Shown: one piece after another, positions 7,671 to 16,737 of the stretch | Layout: each line of letters begins with the position of its first letter | Position numbering within the stretch: position 1 is the stretch's first letter | Assembly: GCF_028993555.1 (NCBI RefSeq) | Contig: NZ_CP118613.1 | Span: forward strand, 1-64,000 | DNA length: 64,000 nucleotides | From: Ensifer adhaerens | GTDB lineage: Bacteria > Pseudomonadota > Alphaproteobacteria > Rhizobiales > Rhizobiaceae | Direction of reading: 5' to 3' | Made by a program: the position numbers and the translations under genes | The notes under the pieces: model-generated | The model's database searches: none | Seen by the model: only the letters and a program-made list of their open reading frames with translations | Told to the model about the DNA's origin: nothing

Positions 7671-10600
7671 TCATATGGTTTCGGCCGGCGCTGTCGCGTC
7701 GTCAACGGTGACGGAAATGATCGCGCAAAGGTCGTCGAGATGGACCTGGACGAAGCGGATCAGGGTGGTCTCGTCGGCGAGCATCACAGCGATCTGCGGC
7801 GCCGCCGCCGAGCGCAGTGCCGCGACCACGTCCGCATCGGTCGTGGAGCGCGCGTGGCGCCACTTCGCGCAACATGTCGGACAGAGCGCGAGATGGTTTT
7901 CCGCAAGCTCGGCCGAGGCATCGGGTATTAGCTCCGGTGCCTCGAAGTAGGGCGAGCCGTCCGGGAGATTGAACGGCATCCTCTGATGACAGGCTTGGCA
8001 GACCATCTCGCCGGCATCATTCGTATAGTAATCGCAAAGATAGGTCCGCCCCGACTGACGCGCGTCCCTGTCGCTCGTACGGACGCTGCGCTCACGGACC
8101 TCATAGGTCTTTGGCGGCGCCGCGCGCGCACGTTCGGCCATACGGGCGGCGCGCCGCTCGGGATTGGGCGCCTCGCGTTCGGGAAATTCGGGCGTGCTGA
8201 ACGCGCCGCTCGCGACCCGCCGAAGCATCTCGTCGCCAAGCTCCTGGACGGCTTCAGGCGACAGCGTCGCCAGCTGATCGGCCAGCTCCGCCGGAAGGCC
8301 GATCGCCTGTGCCGCACTCCGCCGCGCCTGATGTTCTTCCGAGCGGCGACGGTGTTCCGCGGCGAAGCCGATCGCGTGCAGCCACTCCTCATTGCCCTTG
8401 GTTGAGAAGCCGTCCGCCAGCTCGGGCGCAGTGATGGCGCTTGGTCGGCGCAGCGATCCATCCTTTGCGGGAATCCAAGCCGCATCGCGCAAGCCCAGCG
8501 CCAGGGTCGAAGGCGCTCGGTGGGGCTCGTGCGTCTGGTTCGGGGCATAGGAGGCGCGCATCACGTGGCTACCTACTGCCGCGATCGCGCGCCAGATCTG
8601 CTTCGAGATGTCAGGATTGGATCGTGCCAGGAGGGCCGGCAACTGCGGAATAGTGTAGTCGAAATTCTCGCAGCTGTCGGTCACACGCGCCGAACCAAAA
8701 CCATAGACCAGTTCGTTCCGATGCGGATGCGTGTAGGGGATCGAGGTACGGTAGACCGCCAGCTTGTCTTCGACGCGAAGCGCCTTGAGCAGCGCCAGCA
8801 ATTGCTCGCGTTTCAGCCGGTCATAGCCGCTCCAGAGCGGCCGGCGGTCACGGCCCTTCACCTTGCCGTCATAGATGAGACTGAGGGCGCTCGTGACGTA
8901 CGGCTGATCGAGATAAACCGCGCTGGCGGCGTGATAGCCCTCGGCGCCTTCGACCCGCAGAAAAGCGACGCCTTCGAGCATGCGGACGTCGCCATGCTCG
9001 GCATGCCAGCGCAGGAAGCGCCGCATATGCCGCATATGGCGCTCGACTGTCGGCGGCGAAGCGCCTGCCGCGTAGTTGGCGTTGATAATCGCGCGGAGAT
9101 AATCGCGTTCGCCGATTTCGTTGACGCCGACGCGGCGCAGGAATTGCTCGACGTCCTTGCCGCGGCCACGACCCGCCCGAAGGAGCGCCGAACAGACGAG
9201 CACCAGGCCGTGCGACGTAGCCTCCTCATCCATCGGCACGCCGGTCGGCGGCAGCAAGGCGTCGACCGGCTTTGCGCGGTTGCCGTCTTCAAGGCGGACG
9301 AACGACGCGTTCGCCAACGAAACGAAACGCTTCTGCGTCCGGATGGCGGCGTCGACCAGCAGATAGAGCCGCTGGACAGCCTCGTCGTCGAGACCGTCGA
9401 ACCACGTGCAAGCCGCGCGTGCGACATCGGCGTCGGAGCTGTAAGAATGGATCGGGCCGAAGGCGCGCTGGAATGCCGCGAGCAGTTCGGCGCCGCCCCA
9501 TTCCGCAATTTCCAGGCTCGAAAGAAACGCGTCCGACCGGCTGTTGCGAAGGACGCCGGTCGTCCAGCGGCTGCTAGGCAGGCCGGCGAAGGCCGCGAGC
9601 CCTTCGTCGCTCAGAAGGTCGCGGATGTCCGCAGGGCCTCTGGCCGCGTCGCCCGCGCGGACATGGCCACCAAAATGGGCGGGCACCAGCGGATGCTCGC
9701 GGAACGCTGCGATCGCAGCCGTCCGGAGCCGATCCCAGGGTTCGGAGAGATCGTCGTTCCGATTCGGCAGCACCTCAAGGAAGCTGCGCTTTATCAACCC
9801 CTGGTCGCGAAGCCTTGGCAGGCTCTCGGCGAGCAGCGCCGCAAGCTCGTCGACAATATGCTCGTTCCATTCATTGTCACGCTTGATGTTGGCGCGGTTG
9901 TCGGTGAGCTGGAACGGCCCGTGTACGTGCATGTGAAGGCCGGTCTGCTCCTCGGTCTCGAAGAACACGGACAAGCGCGTCGGCGTCGCCTCAGCCACGA
10001 TCTCGCCGCCGTCGTTGAGGCGCATCGCGATCTTGACCGTGAGATCAGATCTTTTCCCATCGCGGCGAACGGGCCTTGAAAGCACCAGGAAGCGGTCGAC
10101 CTGCGCCGGCTTGCCGTTGGTCGTGGTGCGAAGCGAGCGGATGCCTTCTTCGTCATCCTCCACGACGCAGTGCGCGCGCGACGAGCCGTCGGTCCAATCA
10201 AGCCGTCTTAGCTTTTTCAGGTAGAGCAGGCTGCGAGGGCCCGCCTCGTCCAAAGTCGAGTGGACCTTGTCGATCGTCGCCGCCGCGCTCTTGGCCGGAA
10301 GCGGTAGGATGAAGCGCGTGGACGCAGGCCCATGGGCGCCAGAGATCAGCTCGGGCACGACCAGGTCGCGAATGGCAAACGCTATAGACCGCCCCTCGAT
10401 CGTGCAATGCACCTGCGGTCTCTCCGCGACCACGTAAACCGATTTGAATCCGATCCCGAAGCAGCCAATCTTGTTCGCCTCCTCGAGCTTCGTCGTGTTG
10501 CCGATGCCGGTGATGCCTTCGATGTCTCGGCGCTCGAAAGGGCGGCCGTCATGGTCGAAGATCACCGCGTCCGGCGTGAGTTCGAAGCGCGCCCAGGTCG

Positions 10601-10775
10601 CGTCCGCATCTTCGGCATTCTGGAGGAGCTCGAAGATGAAGTGCGTCGGATCGGCATATTTCTCGACCGTGGCGTTCCAGATGCCGCGGTCGAAGTCGTT
10701 CTCATGACTTGCGGCGACCCAGCGCTCACGCTTCTTGCGCAGCGCGTCGAGCCATGCCTCGAAGCTCTCCACCAT
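7671..10775 (-). CDS. Sacsin/HSP90-like GHKL ATPase with C-terminal HNH-like zinc module
   Basis: The N-terminus of this 1034-residue protein is a GHKL ATP-binding fold of the sacsin type. It has ELLQNAEDADAT near residues 49-60 (N-box E49, N53), a DHDGRPF segment near 74-80, and the lid motif IGCFGIGFKS near 103-112. The long middle is unassigned. The C-terminus has CQACHQRMPF followed by ALCPTCCAKW, the zinc cysteines of an HNH-type domain. The usual catalytic histidine pair is replaced (FEAPELIP where FEAHHIIP is typical). Its ATG follows the helicase stop directly (TGAATG), so the genes are coupled. Proteins of this type occur in defence loci; the role here is inferred. Confidence 0.82.
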   Translation of the reverse strand: MVESFEAWLDALRKKRERWVAASHENDFDRGIWNATVEKYADPTHFIFELLQNAEDADATWARFELTPDAVIFDHDGRPFERRDIEGITGIGNTTKLEEANKIGCFGIGFKSVYVVAERPQVHCTIEGRSIAFAIRDLVVPELISGAHGPASTRFILPLPAKSAAATIDKVHSTLDEAGPRSLLYLKKLRRLDWTDGSSRAHCVVEDDEEGIRSLRTTTNGKPAQVDRFLVLSRPVRRDGKRSDLTVKIAMRLNDGGEIVAEATPTRLSVFFETEEQTGLHMHVHGPFQLTDNRANIKRDNEWNEHIVDELAALLAESLPRLRDQGLIKRSFLEVLPNRNDDLSEPWDRLRTAAIAAFREHPLVPAHFGGHVRAGDAARGPADIRDLLSDEGLAAFAGLPSSRWTTGVLRNSRSDAFLSSLEIAEWGGAELLAAFQRAFGPIHSYSSDADVARAACTWFDGLDDEAVQRLYLLVDAAIRTQKRFVSLANASFVRLEDGNRAKPVDALLPPTGVPMDEEATSHGLVLVCSALLRAGRGRGKDVEQFLRRVGVNEIGERDYLRAIINANYAAGASPPTVERHMRHMRRFLRWHAEHGDVRMLEGVAFLRVEGAEGYHAASAVYLDQPYVTSALSLIYDGKVKGRDRRPLWSGYDRLKREQLLALLKALRVEDKLAVYRTSIPYTHPHRNELVYGFGSARVTDSCENFDYTIPQLPALLARSNPDISKQIWRAIAAVGSHVMRASYAPNQTHEPHRAPSTLALGLRDAAWIPAKDGSLRRPSAITAPELADGFSTKGNEEWLHAIGFAAEHRRRSEEHQARRSAAQAIGLPAELADQLATLSPEAVQELGDEMLRRVASGAFSTPEFPEREAPNPERRAARMAERARAAPPKTYEVRERSVRTSDRDARQSGRTYLCDYYTNDAGEMVCQACHQRMPFNLPDGSPYFEAPELIPDASAELAENHLALCPTCCAKWRHARSTTDADVVAALRSAAAPQIAVMLADETTLIRFVQVHLDDLCAIISVTVDDATAPAETI

Positions 10776-13700
10776 TCACTCCTCCAGCTCGATCACGCCG
10801 GCGGCGACCCGCCGGGCCAGGATGTCAGCCCGCGCCTCGTCCTGCGCGAGGCTTGTCAATGCGTCCTTGTGGTCGGCCGCAGCGCGGGCGATCTGGGCCG
10901 TGCGCATGCGCCGAATCCGCTCCTCGCTCGCGAGCGAGAGCTGCTCCCCAAGGACGGCCATACGTGCCCTGTGGCTCGCATTGAGGCTGTCGCGGCGAAA
11001 CCGCGCTATTTCCGCCGTCTCGGCAATATGCGTTGCGCGCCGCGCCAACCACAGCTCGTGATGCCAGCTGTCCAGCGCCTCCAGCATCGACGCGGTGGGC
11101 GGTTCCGCCGCCTCCGCATCTCGCGCCGAGACAAGCAGGTCCATGAAGGCGTGCGCGACCTCGGGATCGGCGACGACAGGCACGAGGATCGCATCCTCCT
11201 TCAGCCCGACCAGCTGCCACTGATAGATCGCGAACGGATGTGCGCCGGCCGGCAGACCAGACGCTGGCGCCGCGATCGAGACATGAATCTCCTCATCGCC
11301 GGCCAAAGCGCGTGCAGCGGCCTGGGTCAGCGGGTGCACGGGCGTAATGAACGCCAGCTTCCGATCGGCATTGGCGGCCTCGCGGTCGAAGGTGAGGCCG
11401 AGCATCTGCTGATCGCCGCGCAACCAAGCCTCCCACTCGCGCTCGGCGACGCTCGGACGCCCGCCCCGCGCGCGCGCCGGCACTAGCCGCCGCCGGGCGT
11501 CCGCCGATAGGCGCAGCGTCTTGACCGGTCCCTGGCCCGAAATCGGCGTGCGGCCGACCTCCAGTGTGCGCTCTAGATGAAGGTTGACCAGCCGTTCCAG
11601 TGCTGCAGGCTCCAGCCAGCGGCTCGACGCCTTCGCGATCTCATCGTCGATGCGACGCGAGATGCGCACGCCGAACAGTTCGGCCTCGCGCTCTTCCAGC
11701 GCTTCGGTTTCGGCGATTTGCCGGATCTCATTGTCGGCAAGCTGTTGAAGCCGGGCGCTGCGCTCACTGTCGGTCAGCGAAAAGTCCTCCGCCACCTGCT
11801 GTAATCTCGTGGCGATCTCACCCAGGATCGCTTCGCTGCCGCCGATGGCGCGCTCGAAGATGCCGATGCGCAACAGGCAGCGCTCGTAGATGTCGAAGTC
11901 GACCGTGCCTGGGGTGACAAAATTGTAGATCGCCACGGTCTCGCTGGTCTGCCCGTAGCGGTCGATACGGCCGATGCGCTGCTCGATCCGCATCGGATTC
12001 CAGGGGATGTCGTAGTTCACTAAGGCGTCGCAAAACTGGAAGTCCAAACCTTCCGAACCGACCTCGGAGGACAGCAGCACGTCGACGGCGTCGGGGTCCG
12101 TCGGGTCCAGCGCGAAGGCGCGTCGAAGCGCCCGGCGATCGTCGTCGTCGACGTCGCCGTGGATGAGGCCCACGCGGACGCCTTGTCGGCGCAAGGCGCT
12201 CTCTAGGTAGGTCAGCGTGTGGCGGAACGCACTGAACACCAGCAGCCGCCGGTTCGCCATCATCGCCTTCTCGGTGACGATCGTCAGCAGGCGATCCAAT
12301 TTCGGATCGCTCTCAGGCAGGAGGCGCGCCTGCGCCAGCACCTCGGTGACCTCGTCGCGGATCGCGTCGACGCCGTTGTCCAGCGCGTCTACGGCCTCAT
12401 CGTCGATCTCGACGCGTTCGATCTCCGACAGGTGCCGGGTGAGGATCGTCTCCAGGAACGGCACGAGCCCGTGCAGCGAGCTCGCAGCCTGCCGTCGGAT
12501 CGTGGTCATCAGGAACCCGAGCGGCCCGGAGCCATGAGTGCGTTGATACACTGAACGCTGCACCTCAAGGATGGCGTCATGCACCGCCTGCTGCTCGGCC
12601 GTGAAGGGAACGGCTTCGGTCCGCGGCTTGCGCGTCGTGAATGCGCCGATGTCGCGGCGGCGGGTGCGGCTGATCATCGAGGCGAAGCTGTGGAGCGCCT
12701 CAACGCGATGAATGAGGCGCACGCGGCCCTCATCGTCGCGCGTTTCGCCGATCGCCGCAGTGACCGCGCGATATTCGGGGGAAGGCGCGAGCATGACCCG
12801 GCCCCAATCGGTCGCCGCGGCCCGGCCGAGATGGTCGAGCGCTTCGCGCTGCCAACCGGCCTGGCCAGCGCGGATCGCAGCGACCGCGGCGTTTAACTCA
12901 CTATTAGGCGCGGCCATCCGTTCGAATGTCGGACGGTCGATGACCAAGTCGGGCCGAAGCAGATTGAGCAAGGAGAAGAGGTCGCCCGTGCCAAGCTGGA
13001 CGGGCGTGGCGGTCAGCAGCACGACCGCCTCTGCATTGTCAGCGAGGAGTCTCAGGCCCTGATGGAGGTTGGTGTCGGTGTTGCGCGCATTGTGCGCCTC
13101 GTCAACGATCAGCAGATCGAACCGCGGCGGCGTGTCGAGCGTTGCCAGCCCCTTCGACAAAGCGGCGCCCCGCCGCGTCGGAAAGCCGTGCAGCAGGTTC
13201 TCGTTGACCAGCGAGAAGGGCAGGATCGCGCGGGCGTAGCGTTCTGGCCATTCGCCATCCAGGTCCGTCTGGTCGAGGCAATGACGCAGATCTCTGCTGG
13301 ACAGAGTCACGAACTCCTCATCGAAGCGACGCATCTCGCGATGCCATTTCTCCTCAACGACGAGCGCTTTGGAGCAAACGATCAGGACCGAGCGCAATGG
13401 CCGGCGCGCCTGCAGCTCGCGCTGCAGCAGTCCGGCCTCGATGGTCTTGCCGACGCCGACTTCATCGGCGACCAGAAGTCGTGGACGGTCGGCCCGGATA
13501 AACTTCAGGACCGGACGAAACTGATAGGGGATGAAGTCGATGCGACCGGCCTGGAGCGAATAGAGATTGGCAAGGCTGGGCGCCGCGAGCTGTAGCGCGG
13601 TGAGCCGCGCATTCAACTCGTTGATGGTCGCACCGATGGCCGCCGGCGCGATGTCGGCCGGCAGCAGCTGGCTCGCGTAAAGCGTCTCCATGCGGCCGTC

Positions 13701-13991
13701 GATGAACACGCCGTAGCGCGTCTCGCGGTTGCTCGGGGTGATCGAGGTGACCACGCCGACTCGCTTCGGGTCGGAACGCAGGGCCACGGTTTCGCCGACC
13801 GAGAAGCTAGTCCGTTCCGACCGCTCGGCTGCGGCCACGCGGGCCTCGATCATGGCGCGGACCTTCGTCTCGAGCGCTACCACGTCCACGCCGTTGGCGA
13901 CGGCGACGCGCACGATTTCCTCCGGGCTGGCGTCGAGGACGCCTTCGGCCAGTAGCGCAAGCGCGCGATCGTCAGTGACGCTGGGGCTCAT
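10776..13991 (-). CDS. SNF2/RapA-like superfamily 2 helicase
   Basis: A complete SNF2-type translocase of about 1071 residues. Walker A is DEVGVGKT (near 176-183), then DEAHNARN (motif II) and TATPVQLG (motif III). The second lobe has GLIHGDVDDDDRR and the motif VI region QRIGRIDRYGQ. It resembles RapA/HepA and the DrmD-type helicases of defence loci. I chose the ATG at 13991 because AGGATGGA lies just upstream; an in-frame start at 14054 would add 21 residues of poor quality. With this start it overlaps the upstream gene by 20 bp and abuts the next gene, which supports a single operon. Confidence 0.87.
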   Translation of the reverse strand: MSPSVTDDRALALLAEGVLDASPEEIVRVAVANGVDVVALETKVRAMIEARVAAAERSERTSFSVGETVALRSDPKRVGVVTSITPSNRETRYGVFIDGRMETLYASQLLPADIAPAAIGATINELNARLTALQLAAPSLANLYSLQAGRIDFIPYQFRPVLKFIRADRPRLLVADEVGVGKTIEAGLLQRELQARRPLRSVLIVCSKALVVEEKWHREMRRFDEEFVTLSSRDLRHCLDQTDLDGEWPERYARAILPFSLVNENLLHGFPTRRGAALSKGLATLDTPPRFDLLIVDEAHNARNTDTNLHQGLRLLADNAEAVVLLTATPVQLGTGDLFSLLNLLRPDLVIDRPTFERMAAPNSELNAAVAAIRAGQAGWQREALDHLGRAAATDWGRVMLAPSPEYRAVTAAIGETRDDEGRVRLIHRVEALHSFASMISRTRRRDIGAFTTRKPRTEAVPFTAEQQAVHDAILEVQRSVYQRTHGSGPLGFLMTTIRRQAASSLHGLVPFLETILTRHLSEIERVEIDDEAVDALDNGVDAIRDEVTEVLAQARLLPESDPKLDRLLTIVTEKAMMANRRLLVFSAFRHTLTYLESALRRQGVRVGLIHGDVDDDDRRALRRAFALDPTDPDAVDVLLSSEVGSEGLDFQFCDALVNYDIPWNPMRIEQRIGRIDRYGQTSETVAIYNFVTPGTVDFDIYERCLLRIGIFERAIGGSEAILGEIATRLQQVAEDFSLTDSERSARLQQLADNEIRQIAETEALEEREAELFGVRISRRIDDEIAKASSRWLEPAALERLVNLHLERTLEVGRTPISGQGPVKTLRLSADARRRLVPARARGGRPSVAEREWEAWLRGDQQMLGLTFDREAANADRKLAFITPVHPLTQAAARALAGDEEIHVSIAAPASGLPAGAHPFAIYQWQLVGLKEDAILVPVVADPEVAHAFMDLLVSARDAEAAEPPTASMLEALDSWHHELWLARRATHIAETAEIARFRRDSLNASHRARMAVLGEQLSLASEERIRRMRTAQIARAAADHKDALTSLAQDEARADILARRVAAGVIELEE

Positions 13992-14526
13992 AATTCCATC
14001 CTGCGTGAAAGGCTTCAAACATCTGGCGCACCATTCGCCGGCGCGCTGTGTCATATTGTGTGGCGTTCATGCCGAGTGCGGCCTGCGCATCCTCACGGTC
14101 GCTGTCCGCGAGGATGTGCTCGAAGACGCCCAGCGCGGGTGGGTCAGTCCCGAGCGCACGCCGCATCCGCGCGATCAGGTCGCCCAATTCGTAGCCGGCG
14201 CCCGGATTATGCATCTCTTCCTCGAACACCTCTTCGGTCTCATCATCCTTGCGCGGTTCGCGGCGATCCTCCTGCCGCCACTGGCTGGCGATGCTGCGCA
14301 TCACCTGCGACAGAAAGGGGGGCAGCGGCACATCAATCGGCCAGGGCCGCCGTCCGGACAGCACGCGGTCGAGCGCCTCGTTGAGCAAGTCGTCCGCGTC
14401 ATACCGGCGCAGACCGGTCGCCCAGACGCGGGCGAGCGTCGCAAGGCGTAAGAGATCTGGCCTGCGCAGCCGGCCGATGATGCGGCGAACCTCGCCGGGG
14501 GTAAGATGCGTCGCCTCATCGTTCAT
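13972..14526 (-). CDS. Sigma-factor-like protein opening the helicase operon
   Basis: A 184-residue acidic and basic protein. Its first half (DADDLLNEALDRVL, then PPFLSQVMRSIASQWRQ) reads like region 2 of a sigma-70/ECF factor. Its end (DAQAALGMNATQYDTARRRM) resembles a region 4 helix-turn-helix. It is the first gene of the minus-strand run and overlaps the helicase gene. It may switch the operon on, or bind DNA as part of the system. The sigma resemblance is moderate; a plain HTH protein is an alternative. Confidence 0.65.
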   Translation of the reverse strand: MNDEATHLTPGEVRRIIGRLRRPDLLRLATLARVWATGLRRYDADDLLNEALDRVLSGRRPWPIDVPLPPFLSQVMRSIASQWRQEDRREPRKDDETEEVFEEEMHNPGAGYELGDLIARMRRALGTDPPALGVFEHILADSDREDAQAALGMNATQYDTARRRMVRQMFEAFHAGWNYEPQRH

Positions 14527-14886
14527 TGATCGGGCACCAAGCGTTTTAAAGAGTACTGCGCCGCACGCAGGTAATTTGGGATGCTCCTCCAGAAATAATT
14601 TTCGGCAATTCGCCGCTAGTCCCCCCTAACACCACAATCTAGGCGCGACGCAATTCTAGCGACCGTTGCGCATTTTGGGGAGCGTTAGTATTCCAGTTCG
14701 TGATCCTGAATCTGGTGGCGTAACGACGCGTTCATTAACCGATTTTCTCTCCTGCCTTCCGGGTAGCATGCCGATCAAGGCTCGCAGGGTCATACTCGAA
14801 GGTAACCTGCTTTCAAAAGCTGAGCGCGCAGACATTCACCCGCGCGATCGGAGCCTCCTAGATCTCGTGCTTGAAGTCGGCGTCGT
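14527..14886. other. Intergenic stretch without a supported gene
   Basis: This stretch lies upstream of the sigma-like gene and of the resolvase. It is AT-richer than its flanks and contains a run TCCCCCCTAA near 14621-14631. A reading frame of about 75 codons starting from TTG at 14666 has no recognisable features and no clear ribosome site, so I do not call it. Confidence 0.4.
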
Positions 14887-15009
14887 TGCATAAAGGATCG
14901 TTTATGCACCCGTTGCACAGGCCGCAGAAAACGCAATGAAATCAGTTGCCGAAAGCCGCTCATCCGGGCACGATTGCATAATCGATGAATTGGATGCTTA
15001 ATTACGCAA
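14887..15009. promoter_or_regulatory. Candidate res site of the adjacent resolvase
   Basis: Two inverted repeats sit just before the resolvase start. The first is TGCATAAA/TTTATGCA (14887-14894 and 14901-14908, perfect). The second is TTGCATAAT/ATTACGCAA (14974-14982 and 15001-15009, one mismatch). The TGCATAA core recurs in both. Serine resolvases of the Tn3 type act at such clustered dyads upstream of their own gene and repress themselves there. Confidence 0.55.
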
Positions 15010-15015
15010 CGGGGT

Positions 15016-15582
15016 ATGATGGGCGAGAAGATCGGATATGCAAGGGTTTCCACCGTCGAACAGAACCTCGATATGCAACAGCGCGCTCTCAAAGCGGCGG
15101 GATGCTCGAGGATATTCACCGACAGGATCAGCGGGGGCGCTGTGATAAAGCCCGGCCTTGAGGACGCGCTTCGCTATCTTCGCGCCGGCGATACGCTGTG
15201 CATCTGGCGCCTCGATCGCCTTTCGCGATCCCTGCATGACCTGCTCGCGCTCGCCGAGCGCTTGCACATGCAAGAGATCGGTCTCCACTCCATTACGGAA
15301 CTCATCGACACCACCACGCCCAATGGCCGGCTGTTCTTCTCGATCGCTGGTGCCTTCGCGCAGTTCGAGCGCGACGTAATTCAGCAGCGCACCCTCGAAG
15401 GTCTGGCGGCCGCACAGGCAGCAGGCAAGAAGGCCGGACCCAAATTCAAGGTGACGGACCAGCAGTGGTCTGCGATCCGGCCGCGGATCGCCAGCGGCGA
15501 AATCAGCATCGGACAAGCCGCGAAGATTCTCGGATTGAACAAGTCCAGCGTCAGCCGAAGGTTCAATGCCCGGCAAAGCTGA
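15016..15582 (+). CDS. Serine recombinase (resolvase/invertase family)
   Basis: A full-length 188-residue small serine recombinase. It begins with IGYARVSTVEQN, whose serine is the nucleophile. It contains the conserved GDTLCIWRLDRLSRS and GAFAQFERDVIQQRT segments. It ends in a DNA-binding helix-turn-helix (GQAAKILGLNKSSVSRRF). It probably resolves plasmid multimers or belonged to a Tn3-like transposon, but no transposase or terminal repeats are visible nearby. Dyads immediately upstream form a plausible res site. Confidence 0.93.
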   Translation: MMGEKIGYARVSTVEQNLDMQQRALKAAGCSRIFTDRISGGAVIKPGLEDALRYLRAGDTLCIWRLDRLSRSLHDLLALAERLHMQEIGLHSITELIDTTTPNGRLFFSIAGAFAQFERDVIQQRTLEGLAAAQAAGKKAGPKFKVTDQQWSAIRPRIASGEISIGQAAKILGLNKSSVSRRFNARQS

Positions 15583-15630
15583 CGCAGTGAGGCTGTTGAA
15601 GCCTCAAGCGCAGGAGCGGTGCAAGGCCGC

Positions 15631-16119
15631 TTAGTGGCCTTCGCTTGTAGACAATGCCGCGCCCACTTCTTCCCCTGGGGTCATGCGCTTCAGAAGCCGA
15701 ATCAAATCGCGCATAGTCTCGGGCGGCAGGCGTTCGATAAGCCGCGTCAGAGTTCGGCGCTCCTCGGCTTCTTCTGGCGTCTTGCCCCACAAGTGCGGCG
15801 CTGTGTCGAAGAGCATATCCAGGGGCACAAAGCCCATGATCTCACAGAGATGAATCAGGCGGGGGACGGTCATTCGACTTTCTGACCGCTCGTACCTGCC
15901 GTAAACAGTTACCGACAGTCCGAGCAAATGCGCTGCATCGGCGCGGGAGATACCCTTGGCCTCGCGTGTATGTTTGAGCCAGGCCGAGATCTTTTCGTCC
16001 ATTTCCTTTGCGGTAAGAATGCCGTCGAACCCAGGTTGGCGAAAGACAGGCCTAGGAAACTCCGGATCGGTTGTTTCAACCAGACCTCGTGCACGCATCA
16101 AGCTCTTTGCATCAGTCAC
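15631..16119 (-). CDS. XRE-family transcriptional regulator
   Basis: A 162-residue regulator with a central helix-turn-helix (about residues 45-100; REAKGISRADAAHLLGLSV, then YGRYERSES). The N-terminus is about 35 residues long and the C-terminus is charged. It is transcribed away from the transfer genes and convergent with the resolvase. XRE-type repressors of similar size control the conjugation genes of related rhizobial plasmids (TrbR is the example I know), so control of transfer is a reasonable inference. A palindrome lies 25 bp before its start and may be an autoregulatory operator. Confidence 0.85.
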   Translation of the reverse strand: MTDAKSLMRARGLVETTDPEFPRPVFRQPGFDGILTAKEMDEKISAWLKHTREAKGISRADAAHLLGLSVTVYGRYERSESRMTVPRLIHLCEIMGFVPLDMLFDTAPHLWGKTPEEAEERRTLTRLIERLPPETMRDLIRLLKRMTPGEEVGAALSTSEGH

Positions 16120-16143
16120 CGACCTTTACCCTTCTTTATTTAT

Positions 16144-16157
16144 ACCGCCTCAGCGGT
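16144..16157. promoter_or_regulatory. Palindromic candidate operator for the XRE regulator
   Basis: ACCGCCTCAGCGGT is a 14-bp dyad (5-bp arms, 4-bp centre), 25 bp upstream of the XRE gene and next to a TTTATTTATA tract. Position and size suit an autoregulatory site. No second copy was found to confirm it. Confidence 0.4.
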
Positions 16158-16341
16158 CAGCATGCACCAGTGAAGCAATTTCGCACAGAGGCCTGAGAAG
16201 CGTCATAGTGATTTCCCTACCTATTTGGGGGGATTCCGATCGCCATTGCTTTGGGTCCGCGAAGCGAAATGCTTCAGCTCGCGCCCGAGCATTCGGGCAA
16301 CAAACCGACAATTACAATGGTGAAGCAGACGAGAAAAGCAA

Positions 16342-16734
16342 TCACCGATTCTTTGCCGCTATCATCGTCCAGTCGCCGTCTTTCCCTTGAAAAACCGCCT
16401 CAATTCGCGTTTCGCCCTCGACCCACTTGAGGTGCGCGGCAAGCTCGCAAGCGATCTCGGTACCGGCAATTCGGATGCAACGATTGATGATCACTTTTGA
16501 TCCGTTTCCATGCTTACGTATATCCCATTTGGATAGTCTGAAGAGCTGGACTTTGGCCTGATCGTCTGTCGGCCACGTAGCCTTTTCGGGTACGGCTCTC
16601 AGAATATTCAATTGAGGCAAGTTGCTTTCTGAAAAGTTCCCAATACCGATGGTCGAGAGGCCGAGATGGGGAGCAATATACACGCCGAGGACGCAGCCGA
16701 CGGCCACGCCAAGGAGGAACCCGCGGCCTATCAT
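16342..16734 (-). CDS. Small membrane-anchored protein downstream of the VirC-like genes
   Basis: A 130-residue protein of unknown function. It has one N-terminal transmembrane segment (GFLLGVAVGCVLGVYIA), and the rest is a soluble domain with two cysteines in the second half (INRCIRIAGTEIACELA). It starts 3 bp after the stop of the VirC2-like gene, so it is probably the third gene of that operon. A periplasmic or envelope part in conjugation is possible but not shown. Confidence 0.65.
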   Translation of the reverse strand: MIGRGFLLGVAVGCVLGVYIAPHLGLSTIGIGNFSESNLPQLNILRAVPEKATWPTDDQAKVQLFRLSKWDIRKHGNGSKVIINRCIRIAGTEIACELAAHLKWVEGETRIEAVFQGKDGDWTMIAAKNR

Positions 16735-16737
16735 CGG

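Noticed and set aside
4213..14451. Many long plus-strand frames opposite the helicase/ATPase/nuclease genes (for example 8520-10079, 519 codons)
   Set aside because: High GC content keeps antisense frames open. They lack recognisable motifs, while the minus-strand genes have complete catalytic signatures.
14666..14893. 75-codon plus-strand frame before the resolvase
   Set aside because: It starts only at TTG, has no ribosome site or recognisable motif, and runs into the res-like dyad.
15016..16119. Complete Tn3-family transposon
   Set aside because: A resolvase and res-like dyads are present, but there is no transposase gene and no terminal inverted repeats.
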